Of a DNA stretch of 64,000 nt, positions 34,532 to 42,447 are shown in pieces (within the stretch, counting starts at the first letter, position 1; each line of letters opens with the position of its first letter). This DNA is from Pseudomonas sp. Leaf48 (lineage in GTDB: Bacteria > Pseudomonadota > Gammaproteobacteria > Pseudomonadales > Pseudomonadaceae): positions 66,391 through 130,390 of the forward strand of contig NZ_LMLH01000032.1 of assembly GCF_001421885.1 (NCBI RefSeq), given 5' to 3'. The notes beneath the pieces were generated by a model that did not search any database, had not been told where the DNA came from, and saw only the letters and a program-made list of their open reading frames with translations. The translations under genes and the position numbers were made by a program.

Positions 34532-34819
34532 TCATTGAGCTTCTATTTGCACTGCCTCGGGCAGCTGTGTCGATGTGAGACGCTGCCTGGCAATCCATGT
34601 CGCCACCTCTTTAGATAAGGCAAAGGCCCCGCGCCGGTTTGGTACGTCGAACAGAGGCACCTCGATTCGCCCTCTCTGCTTGGCCTTGCGAAATGCTTCG
34701 TGGGACGCGTAGCCCAATTCCCGCCACAACGCGGTACTACCGAGCATGAGTCCGTAGCGCTCTACAAGGTCGTGTTCCAGTTCGGAGGCGAGTGCCTCTA
34801 TCTCGTTGTGTTCATTCAT
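34532..34819 (-). CDS. Small probable DNA-binding protein
   Basis: 95 residues. STALWRELGYASHEAFRKAKQRGRIEVPLFDV and SKEVATWIARQR look like a small winged or ribbon-type helix domain, similar to excisionase- or AlpA-like regulators on islands. There is no signal peptide. It is divergent from the 346-residue gene across 112 nt that probably hold both promoters. The family assignment is tentative. Confidence 0.6.
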   Translation of the reverse strand: MNEHNEIEALASELEHDLVERYGLMLGSTALWRELGYASHEAFRKAKQRGRIEVPLFDVPNRRGAFALSKEVATWIARQRLTSTQLPEAVQIEAQ

Positions 34820-34931
34820 GACGCGGTTTGTCCCGTGTAGTCACGCTGCATATTAGTAAACGGCTCACTTGCGTTCCAGCCGTAAGTCACCTACATTTTT
34901 TACGGTACAGTTTTTCACGAGGCCACAGTAA

Positions 34932-35972
34932 ATGACTGATATTTCTAGAGTAAATGGGGTCGATATCGAGGATACGCAAAAAAAACGGAACAAATTTTAT
35001 GAAAAAAATTCTACCCCGCGGAGCCCAATTGAAACGATGCGAGTACGCTACTGGTACGAAGGGCTAAAGCAGCGCACTCTCCTATCTTCTGCATATGCAT
35101 TGGAAAAATACTTTGAGAAGGAGTCGTTTAAACGAAATGGTAATGGGACAATCCGTCATTATCGAAGTAAATGGTCAGGTTATGACAAAGACCTAAACAC
35201 CCCGAAGTCCGAAACTCTCAAGCGCGTTGAGCTTCTCGCACCTGGTTCAACTCGAGAGTTGGGACATCCACTATGGGAAATAATGCGGTCGGTAGGTAAA
35301 AAGAGTGTCGATGCAGATGCATACATGAGAACACTTAGTGTCGACATACAAGCGGTAATTTTTTCGTCAGAATTTTCAGGCTTGTCTGCTTACTCGAAAC
35401 GAGTGCCTGTTACACAACGACTATTAGAAATGCTTGAGAAGCGAGCCAGTCTCGACTGTGTAGCTTGTCTCATTTGCTTGATACTTGAAGCGACACAGCA
35501 AAAGCGCAGTGCAACTGCTGTGAAAGCGGCGCGTGCTTTGCACAATGTACTTCTAATGATTGCAATTGAACTCCAAGCCCGAAAAATTGCGTCTCCATTC
35601 TTGGATTGGGTAATTGAGCACATCTTGCCTCTAGGGGTTTTACCTCATCTTAAATTATGGATGATAACTAGCGACTACGTGTTTGCGTCCGCCCATGTAA
35701 ACGTGATGGTTTATCAGACTGCGTCTCGACAGGGGAAAAGCCTGGATTGGCCTCATCGTGTCAAGGTTATGCAGCGGTTGATTCAAGGGAGAATGGGGTT
35801 CGATGTCTACTATGCCATGAGACCTCATTTTGAAATTAGGTCTGACCTTAAAGACATCCCAATTAAGCTGGTCAAGGATTTCGAGCGTGCCTCTAAACTT
35901 CGGACCTGGGGCTGGAAATGTATTCTTGAAGGGCGATCAGAACGCGTCCCTCCGAAGGAACTTTTCCAGTAA
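34932..35972 (+). CDS. Unrecognised 346-residue protein of the transposon cargo
   Basis: 346 residues, basic N-terminus (DTQKKRNKFYEKN), mostly helical. It includes TMRVRYWYEGLKQRTLLSSAYAL and a hydrophobic middle (SLDCVACLICLILEAT...AARALHNVLLMIAIELQ) that is amphipathic rather than clearly membrane-spanning. I see no catalytic motif. AT-rich relative to the copper genes. It could be a transposon accessory or defence protein; nothing in the sequence decides this. Behind it, 35973-36317 shows no gene. Confidence 0.65.
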   Translation: MTDISRVNGVDIEDTQKKRNKFYEKNSTPRSPIETMRVRYWYEGLKQRTLLSSAYALEKYFEKESFKRNGNGTIRHYRSKWSGYDKDLNTPKSETLKRVELLAPGSTRELGHPLWEIMRSVGKKSVDADAYMRTLSVDIQAVIFSSEFSGLSAYSKRVPVTQRLLEMLEKRASLDCVACLICLILEATQQKRSATAVKAARALHNVLLMIAIELQARKIASPFLDWVIEHILPLGVLPHLKLWMITSDYVFASAHVNVMVYQTASRQGKSLDWPHRVKVMQRLIQGRMGFDVYYAMRPHFEIRSDLKDIPIKLVKDFERASKLRTWGWKCILEGRSERVPPKELFQ

Positions 35973-36317
35973 AGGGGGCCGTACTGAAAGAATACCCACT
36001 TCGAAAAACGATGGGGCTTGGCCGGAAGGAGCGAATAAAACATGAAGAGACTTTGTAGTTATCAACGATGCCGGGACACGGCGTTAATTTTTTTGGCCGA
36101 ACTGGCGTCAGCCCACATTTGAATCGATCAGAGATAATTCAGTTGTACCAATGTATCAAAAGATGGCTGATTTCGCGCTAGGCTTTTGAACCGTTCTGAA
36201 GCCCACGATTGGTATCCATTCAGCTTTCGAACTGTGATGCTAGATGTCGAACCAGTTCGGTTGTGCAGTCCGGTGCGCGAGTTGTTTTTCACAAAAGCAG
36301 TGGGTCCAGTTGTTTTC

Positions 36318-36548
36318 TTACAGGTATAAGTCTGAAGTTAGAGGTGGCAATAACGTTGCTGGTTCACACTCCAATATGCCGGCTATTTGGTATAGCTTTT
36401 CTATCGTTATATTTACCTCTCCTCGCTCAATACGTCCCATATAGCTACGGTCGACTTTGCAAATGAGTGCCAGATTATCTTGTGAAAGGCCTTTGGCCTT
36501 TCTTTCTGCCCGAATGTTTTTGCCCAACACCTTTGCCAGTTGCTGCAT
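36318..36548 (-). CDS. XRE-family repressor-like regulator
   Basis: 76 residues, nearly all one helix-turn-helix domain: GKNIRAERKAKGLSQDNLALICKVDRSYMGRIERGEVNIT. It is divergent from the winged-helix/helicase genes with 108 nt between. That gap holds a perfect -10 box inside an inverted repeat, which makes it the likely regulator of that operon and of itself. Confidence 0.9.
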   Translation of the reverse strand: MQQLAKVLGKNIRAERKAKGLSQDNLALICKVDRSYMGRIERGEVNITIEKLYQIAGILECEPATLLPPLTSDLYL

Positions 36549-36586
36549 AGCCGCCTCAGCCCACTTGAGACGGCACTATCCTGTGT

Positions 36587-36619
36587 TTGCGGACGAATCG
36601 ACCACGGACTATAATCCGT
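36587..36619 (+). promoter_or_regulatory. Sigma-70-like promoter with overlapping inverted repeat
   Basis: TTGCGG (36587-36592), 17-nt spacer, TATAAT (36610-36615). The -10 box is enclosed by ACGGA (36604-36608) and TCCGT (36615-36619), an inverted repeat that is a plausible site for the adjacent XRE protein. Drives the operon starting at 36657. Confidence 0.6.
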
Positions 36620-36656
36620 ATTTTGGCCGTTCCGTGATTCTCCCTCAGGTACCTGT

Positions 36657-37241
36657 ATGAAATCTGATTCTTTCACCTTCGACAGGCAGCTGTATGCCAT
36701 GCTCCAGCAAGAGGGTTTCGAGCATTTTACGACCCGTGATGTGCGAGATGCCTATGCTAGACACCTCGAAGGAATGAATGTCCGCCTGAGTGACGTACGA
36801 CGGTATGTCTATAAACAGATTCGACGTATGTTGCACGTAGGCTGGATTGTCCAAGATGAAGATCGCCGTAAGCGCGGACAGGTCTATCACATGCGATCAG
36901 TCCCAGATCATTTACGGCTGAATCTCGTCGACTCCGAGTTTGTAAGCAAACCCGCCTGCACAACCAAGGTTAGGAAAGGGCCCGCACGTGACCTTCCAGC
37001 CACACCCAAGGCATCGCCAGATACAAATGTGACTCAGCATTTAGAGACCCTGCTTAAGGAGGTCCGACTGGATTTCCTTTCGTCAATGGGGGAAGCGGAA
37101 CGCTATAAACAGATATTAGAGGAGATGCCACACATTAGAGAGCAAGTAGAGGGTGAGTACCTGCAAGCACGAGATAGAAGCTCACGCCTGTTGGGCCACC
37201 TGCGTGCGGTCGAGAAGACATTGAAGACACTCACATCATGA
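36657..37241 (+). CDS. Winged-helix/coiled-coil protein of the helicase operon
   Basis: 194 residues. Residues 1 to about 90 look like a winged helix (FEHFTTRDVRDAYARHLEG, then RYVYKQIRRMLHVGWIVQDE). A linker rich in Lys and Pro follows. Residues 125-190 form a coiled coil (LETLLKEVRLDFLSSMGEAERYK and on). Its stop overlaps the helicase start as ATGA, so the two are translationally coupled and probably form a complex. It likely recognises DNA for the helicase. No named family. Confidence 0.7.
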   Translation: MKSDSFTFDRQLYAMLQQEGFEHFTTRDVRDAYARHLEGMNVRLSDVRRYVYKQIRRMLHVGWIVQDEDRRKRGQVYHMRSVPDHLRLNLVDSEFVSKPACTTKVRKGPARDLPATPKASPDTNVTQHLETLLKEVRLDFLSSMGEAERYKQILEEMPHIREQVEGEYLQARDRSSRLLGHLRAVEKTLKTLTS

Positions 37242-38626
37242 TGAATGGATCACTGAGGAATTGGCAAAGTAGGTGCATTGATACGGCTCTGAACCATTAT
37301 ATCTCTAGCCCTCATCTTTTCTGTCAGGCGACGCCGGGCGCTGGGAAGACCCGAATGGCGGCAGAATTGGCAAGCCGTCTTCTGGAGCGCGACAAGATTG
37401 ATCTGATTCTCTGCTTTGCACCTTCATGCCAGGTAGTAGAGGGTTTCCGGACTACATTTTCTAAAGTGCTCGGTCGGCGTCTGGATGGTTTGTTAGGAGC
37501 AATTGGTGCTGCTTGCACCTATCAAGCGATGGAATATCGAGAGGAAGCCTTTTGGAAGCTTTTTGATGAGTATCGAGTTTTTGCTGTTTTCGATGAGATT
37601 CATCACTGCGCGGGGCACGACTCACTATCAAGCAATTCGTGGGGGCAACAGATCATTCAGCGTGTACAGGACCGTGCAGCGTTCACTCTGGCGCTATCGG
37701 GTACACCTTGGCGCTCCGATCAAAATGTTATTTCTCTGGCACGGTATTCAACCCCGGAAGGTGAGTTGATTTGTGATTACCGCTATGGGCTTAAAGAGGC
37801 CATCACCGATCGCGTTTGCCGGTCACCTCGCATCGTTTTAATGGATAACCAAGAGGTACGCCTTATGGAGGACGGGGATAATTACGGTTCGGTTAGGCTG
37901 TTTCCTAGCATTGCAAATCTTTTAGACGAATCTCCCGTTTCTTACGAGGACCTGCTTTACCACGATGACATTCTCTGTCAGCTATTGAGCAAGGCATGCG
38001 AAAAACTTAACGATGTCAGAAAAGAGAAGCCGGATGCGGCAGGCTTGGTAGTTGCCACAAATATTAAACATGCTCACCAAATAGCTTTAGAGTTAAAGGC
38101 AAAGGGCGAAATCTGCTGCGTCGTGACAAACAAAACGCCGGATGCCCAGCAGATAATAAATAGTTTTAGAAATAGTCATTGTCGATGGATAATTTCAGTT
38201 GGGATGATTAGTGAGGGTACAGATATTCCTCGGCTTCAGGTCTGCTGTTATCTGAGTCGCATTCGCACCGAACTGCACTTTCGACAAGTACTGGGAAGAG
38301 TTCTTCGGCGGATAGGGGAGTCTGATGATCAAGCATGGTTTTATGTTTTAGCCGAGCCATTACTGCAACGCTATGCGCAGCGACTTGCCGATGATCTACC
38401 CGAGGATTCAGCAGTCTGTATCCAGGTTAAAGTCCCAGCAAAAGAAGCCCGTGGTGAGGAGTTAAATGTTGAGGATCCTGATGAATATTTCGAGATAAAT
38501 AGCTCTGGATACTTGGAGTCAAAATATCAGGTTGGTGATTTAACACCTGATGAGTTTCGATTGGAGTCGACCTTCGCCGTAAATTTTTCGCAGCACTTTC
38601 GACATCAGTTGCTGAGTGTTTTCTGA
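37238..38626 (+). CDS. Superfamily 2 DEAD/DEAH-type helicase
   Basis: 462 residues. Motif I is ATPGAGKTRMA, motif II VFDEIHH, motif III LSGTPW, motif V SVGMISEGTDIP and motif VI FRQVLGRVLRR. This is a complete two-RecA-domain SF2 core similar to the helicase parts of type I/III restriction enzymes and other defence proteins, but without a nuclease domain. A short unmatched C-terminus follows. Coupled to the winged-helix protein and next to an XRE regulator, it may be a compact defence or element-maintenance module. A repair role cannot be excluded. Confidence 0.85.
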   Translation: MMNGSLRNWQSRCIDTALNHYISSPHLFCQATPGAGKTRMAAELASRLLERDKIDLILCFAPSCQVVEGFRTTFSKVLGRRLDGLLGAIGAACTYQAMEYREEAFWKLFDEYRVFAVFDEIHHCAGHDSLSSNSWGQQIIQRVQDRAAFTLALSGTPWRSDQNVISLARYSTPEGELICDYRYGLKEAITDRVCRSPRIVLMDNQEVRLMEDGDNYGSVRLFPSIANLLDESPVSYEDLLYHDDILCQLLSKACEKLNDVRKEKPDAAGLVVATNIKHAHQIALELKAKGEICCVVTNKTPDAQQIINSFRNSHCRWIISVGMISEGTDIPRLQVCCYLSRIRTELHFRQVLGRVLRRIGESDDQAWFYVLAEPLLQRYAQRLADDLPEDSAVCIQVKVPAKEARGEELNVEDPDEYFEINSSGYLESKYQVGDLTPDEFRLESTFAVNFSQHFRHQLLSVF

Positions 38627-38699
38627 TTGAATAATGCGCACTTAGTCTGCGCCGACGGACGCAGCTGCTTCAGCGACTTAACAGGAGCGATAAATCTTT

Positions 38700-38993
38700 A
38701 TGACTAAGGTACATGAGCGTACCCGTAGCGTTGTCCAGACAGAGAGATTTCTACAGGATCTTGCCCATGACGCGAGCGTGCCCGAATCCTTACGACTTCG
38801 TGCCAAAGGCCTGCTGCGTCATTACCCCGCTGCGAGTGATATTTGGCTCGCTGGCAAATTAGAGGAGCGCCGGAAAGCCGAGCTGTATCTCGTTGAGGAG
38901 AAACATGGACCTCTACCGCCGGTACTAGGCGTCTGGTTGGTTACTGAGCTCCTGTTCTCTGACGACGGCCCAGATAGCGTTTCTCGGACTTAG
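38700..38993 (+). CDS. BPSL0761-family small protein
   Basis: 97 residues. The pattern VHERTRSVVQTERFLQDLA, then PESLRLRAKGLLRHYP is that of the BPSL0761 family of small proteins often found on proteobacterial islands. Function unknown. It is 73 nt downstream of the helicase and in the same direction, and possibly cotranscribed (AACAGGAGCG lies upstream). Confidence 0.75.
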   Translation: MTKVHERTRSVVQTERFLQDLAHDASVPESLRLRAKGLLRHYPAASDIWLAGKLEERRKAELYLVEEKHGPLPPVLGVWLVTELLFSDDGPDSVSRT

Positions 38994-39391
38994 CGATCCT
39001 CCATTTCGTAGCCATTTCAGTAGGTAAAGTGCTGTCAATTTCGTAGGTTGCAACGCTGAACATAGTTATGCCGGCCGTTCGAGCCTTCCGCCTTATGACT
39101 GCGATAGCTACATGCCAATGTGTAATTGTCACTCAGTCTCATAATTGGGAACCGCTTGGCAGGGTGTAATGCGTGCGCACTTATACCAAGCGATAGTCCG
39201 GTGAGTGCAACGTCAAGAGCTTGAGCCGGAGTAATTTGGGATGGCTATTTCTGCGCGGCAGTTTATCGATATCAGCGGTCGATGAACCTGCTTCGCGGAA
39301 ATGATCAAGCCAATACCTGCCTAACTCGAAACTTCTCCGGCTTGTTGGAATCTGACGAATGTTCTGCCTATGACGACATTGTTGTCTCCGC
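38994..39391. other. 398 bp without a recognisable gene
   Basis: No frame has coding character, and no clear hairpin or tRNA is seen. The stretch separates the helicase module from the copper genes. TTTCGTAGCCATTTCAGTAG and AATTTCGTAGGTTGCAAC near 39005-39050 share a short motif of unknown meaning. Confidence 0.6.
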
Positions 39392-40876
39392 TCAAACCAC
39401 CTCAAGCTGTCCCATCATGCCCATTGCCTCATGTTCGAGGATGTGGCAGTGAAACATGCGTAAGCCGGGCCATCGCTGTACTGTTTTAATACGTACGACT
39501 TCATTCGCGCGCAGGTTGACCGTATCCTGCCATGCACGGAATGGAGCGGGCGTGACCACTCCCTCAAACTCGCGCTCAACTACTTGGAATTGGGTGCCGT
39601 GTAGGTGAAAGGGATGGTCCATGTCGCTGCGGTTGACGATTTCCCAAAGCTCCACTTCATTGACTCGGCTGGTCAGATCGATCCGTTGCATGTCGTATTC
39701 CTGATCGTTGACTAGGAACTGAACGCTATGGCGACCATTGGCCATACTCATGCTTTCACTGAATACTACCTGCTTAGAGGTTGACGTCGGGCCAAGGTCG
39801 TCCACTGAGCCAAGATGGGCAGGCAAGTCTGCCTGTACCTTGGAAGTGACGGCTGCAAAATCAACTGTTAGCAGGGGGATGATTCGATCAGGCGCCACAT
39901 TACCCATCTTGCCCCGTGGATATACATTAGCAATTAGCTCTGCTTTGTCTCGACGGTTACTGGCGTCGACTATGAGTTCGGCCCGTTGGCCGGGCGCCAG
40001 TAAGTATTCGGTCAGTCCTGGCTGTGCAGCTTCCAATAAACCACCGTCCGTTCCTACTAGAGTCAGCGTACTACCGGGCAGCGTGAGTTGTAGATATCGG
40101 GCACTACAGGCATTCCAAACGCGCCAACGCTCGCGTCCTCCTGTATCGAATGGCAATACCGGTTGACGCTGGGCGTTGACCAAGGCGAACTGACCTTCGC
40201 GACCATTCATCCAGTCGTTTTCTTCATTTGGTGCAATGGCAGCATAGCGGTCCAGTTTGAGATCAGAGATCACTAACAGTCGTTCCGGCAGTGTGATCAG
40301 TGGGTCTTTGCGCGATCGGACCACCAGAGCCCCAGCCAGTCCACGGAAGGCTTGCTCGGCGGTATATTGGTGTGGATGAGGGTGGTACCAGTAGGTACCG
40401 GCACTACCCTCGGGCAGATTGAAACGATAGATACGGCTTCCGCCGGGTGGCACTGGGTCTTTCGGGTTACCGTCCTGCTCCGGCGACACTGGCAAGCCAT
40501 GCCAGTGAATAGTGGATGGCTGTTTAAGCTGGTTCACGAAGGTGATTTCCACCGTGTCCCCCTCAAATAGCTCAATCAAAGGACCGGGCAGAGTGTCGTT
40601 ATAGGCCCAGAACTCGGTCGAAGCATGACCGGGGATAAACGGCAGCGTTACAGGTGCAGCGATCAGCTTGCCTTGGAAGTTGCCTGGCTGATTGCTGGTG
40701 TTGGTCAGTTTGGTGAGTTCCCGAAGAGTACCACCTTTGGGCAGTGACTCTGATGCCAGCAATGGCAGCCCAAGAGGCGACGACGGGGAGCCCATGGTCT
40801 CGACCGACCAGGCGCGCAACCAAGGAGTTACCAGTCCTGCTACAGCCATCCCGCCGAGAAAGGTACGTCGTTGCAT
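39392..40876 (-). CDS. Multicopper oxidase, CueO/PcoA-like, Tat-exported
   Basis: 494 residues from ATG 40876 (AAGGTGACCCAG before it). A twin-arginine signal MQRRTFLGGMAVAGL sends the folded enzyme to the periplasm. All copper-ligand motifs are present: HWHG, WYHPHPHQ, HPFHLHGTQF and the C-terminal HCHILEHEAMGM. It lacks the Met-rich repeats of the other oxidase in this island. Expected role: oxidation of Cu(I) to less toxic Cu(II). It follows the Met-rich protein gene by 11 nt, so the two are one operon. Confidence 0.9.
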   Translation of the reverse strand: MQRRTFLGGMAVAGLVTPWLRAWSVETMGSPSSPLGLPLLASESLPKGGTLRELTKLTNTSNQPGNFQGKLIAAPVTLPFIPGHASTEFWAYNDTLPGPLIELFEGDTVEITFVNQLKQPSTIHWHGLPVSPEQDGNPKDPVPPGGSRIYRFNLPEGSAGTYWYHPHPHQYTAEQAFRGLAGALVVRSRKDPLITLPERLLVISDLKLDRYAAIAPNEENDWMNGREGQFALVNAQRQPVLPFDTGGRERWRVWNACSARYLQLTLPGSTLTLVGTDGGLLEAAQPGLTEYLLAPGQRAELIVDASNRRDKAELIANVYPRGKMGNVAPDRIIPLLTVDFAAVTSKVQADLPAHLGSVDDLGPTSTSKQVVFSESMSMANGRHSVQFLVNDQEYDMQRIDLTSRVNEVELWEIVNRSDMDHPFHLHGTQFQVVEREFEGVVTPAPFRAWQDTVNLRANEVVRIKTVQRWPGLRMFHCHILEHEAMGMMGQLEVV

Positions 40877-40887
40877 CTGGGTCACCT

Positions 40888-41307
40888 TCACTTAGTCATT
40901 GGCATGTTCATCATGTTTGACTGCTGATCCATCATTTTCATCATCATGTCCATCATCCCCATACCTCCACTGTTCTTATCCCCAGACATGTTCATACAGC
41001 CCATTGCGCTATGATGTTTGCTCATCATGGCCATGCTGTCCTTCATCGTTTTCATGCCTTCTTGCATGGCCGCATGGCGCTCGGCGGGAGTCTTTGCAGC
41101 CGCTGCTTTGTCATGTGCAGCCTGCATTTTCTGCATTTGATCGGTCATAGCTTGAGTCATGGCCGCCGACTCTGGTGCTGGTGCTGGTGCTGTATTCTCG
41201 GCTGAGTTGCTTGGTACGTCGGCTGGGTGGTGCGCATCTTCGGCAGAGGCCATGAACGCACTGCTTGCCAAAATCGTGGCTAGAACCAATTTGGAAATTG
41301 CTTGCAT
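40888..41307 (-). CDS. Met-rich periplasmic copper-binding protein
   Basis: 139 residues. The signal peptide is ISKLVLATILASSAFMASAE. The mature protein has an Ala/Pro-rich spacer, a helix (MTDQMQKMQAAHDKAAAAK) and a C-terminal tail crowded with Met (GGMGMMDMMMKMMDQQ), plus a His-Cys segment (KHHSAMGCMNM). Such Met clusters bind Cu(I). It probably delivers copper to, or buffers it for, the downstream oxidase. Confidence 0.82.
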   Translation of the reverse strand: MQAISKLVLATILASSAFMASAEDAHHPADVPSNSAENTAPAPAPESAAMTQAMTDQMQKMQAAHDKAAAAKTPAERHAAMQEGMKTMKDSMAMMSKHHSAMGCMNMSGDKNSGGMGMMDMMMKMMDQQSNMMNMPMTK

Positions 41308-41409
41308 GATGAGCTCCGGAGATTGTGAAGGGTAAGCAGGAACAACTGAGTCGCAAAAAAGCGGCGCAGCAAGACAGAGCGACCGGTGCCGGCCACTTTG
41401 AAATTGGGG

Positions 41410-41802
41410 TTAATCGTTGGAACGAACGAAAGTCAGGCGGGCTGGCCTCCCCGGCGGTGCGGGGCGCTTCAGTTGAAGAGCGGCGAAGGAGAATTTCTCT
41501 TCTGGGATAAGTAGGAGTACTGCCGCAGTTAACAGCAAAAGGACTACCCAGTTGATGGGGTCTAATACTGGAATCTGCGATGAAGGTTTAATCGCCGTGG
41601 CAACGTCCTCACACGTCTGGAGGCAACCATTGGCGTGGAGAACATGATCAGGCTGCAAATACTGCTCGGCAGTGTGTGGCGTAGCTACATTGTGACCTGT
41701 CTGCACCAGACAACCCTGGATTGCCATTACCGCCACAGCCAACACCCACACCACGAGGGTGAGGTGCAATAGGCTTTGACGATGACGGCGGAACCAGTAC
41801 AT
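41410..41802 (-). CDS. Small membrane protein with Cys pair, copper-locus type
   Basis: 130 residues from ATG 41802, preceded by GGAAG. Transmembrane helices are SLLHLTLVVWVLAVAVMAIQ and NWVVLLLLTAAVLLLIP. The periplasmic loop contains His residues and GCLQTCEDV. It resembles DUF2946-like small membrane proteins encoded beside copper genes. A copper-sensing or metallochaperone role is plausible but not demonstrated by motif. Confidence 0.65.
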   Translation of the reverse strand: MYWFRRHRQSLLHLTLVVWVLAVAVMAIQGCLVQTGHNVATPHTAEQYLQPDHVLHANGCLQTCEDVATAIKPSSQIPVLDPINWVVLLLLTAAVLLLIPEEKFSFAALQLKRPAPPGRPARLTFVRSND

Positions 41803-42030
41803 GGAGTACTTCCTCGACTTTTTACGTCGTAACAATTTTCAGTCTAGCTTGCAAAGAAATAGAAACATTGATCGAAGTCAAGCAAGCGAGGGGTGACGAC
41901 CAAGTTCAAAACTCATCTTGGATCACCCCTAGCTTTGGGCTGGGCTCGGCATCGATACCTTACAACTGCGCCAAGCGCAGATCGTCTGGTGCGAAATCGG
42001 TATGGAATACCTGCTGCGAGCGAGCGGAGC

Positions 42031-42393
42031 TTAGATGCCCTCTTCAGAATTAGCCGATGCCTTTGGCGACGTCGCTGTCTCTTCCAGGCGCTCAATGCGC
42101 TGTTGCAGGTCTGTGATCTGTTGCTCCAGGTGAACGACATGGTTTTTCGGCGATTGTCCATCGCTGAAACCCCACCCTCGATCTTCCCTGTACAAGGTTG
42201 CCCAAATCCACAGAAACGGCCAGAGCACGTGTAAGGTGAACATGCTTACCCAAGCAGTCGCATGGATCGCATCCTGATGAGGGTGATTGCGGCTCACGGC
42301 GATGTTATAGGGGATGTCATGCAACATGAGGATTCCGTAAAACAAAACCAAACCGACAAATATTAAGAGGCCCAAAGCGAAGTAATCGAGCAT
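42031..42393 (-). CDS. DUF3302-family inner-membrane protein
   Basis: 120 residues. Two hydrophobic helices (FALGLLIFVGLVLFYGILML and FTLHVLWPFLWIWATLY) enclose the conserved DIPYNIAVSRNHPHQDAIHA. A C-terminal coiled coil follows (LEQQITDLQQRIERLEE). Members are usually cotranscribed with efflux components. Here it is 55 nt downstream of cusA, in the same direction, as the last gene of the cus operon. Confidence 0.82.
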   Translation of the reverse strand: MLDYFALGLLIFVGLVLFYGILMLHDIPYNIAVSRNHPHQDAIHATAWVSMFTLHVLWPFLWIWATLYREDRGWGFSDGQSPKNHVVHLEQQITDLQQRIERLEETATSPKASANSEEGI

Positions 42394-42447
42394 GACTCCC
42401 TCCGTCGTCTTCAGTTACGGTGCTAGAAACTGCAATCAGGGTCAGTT

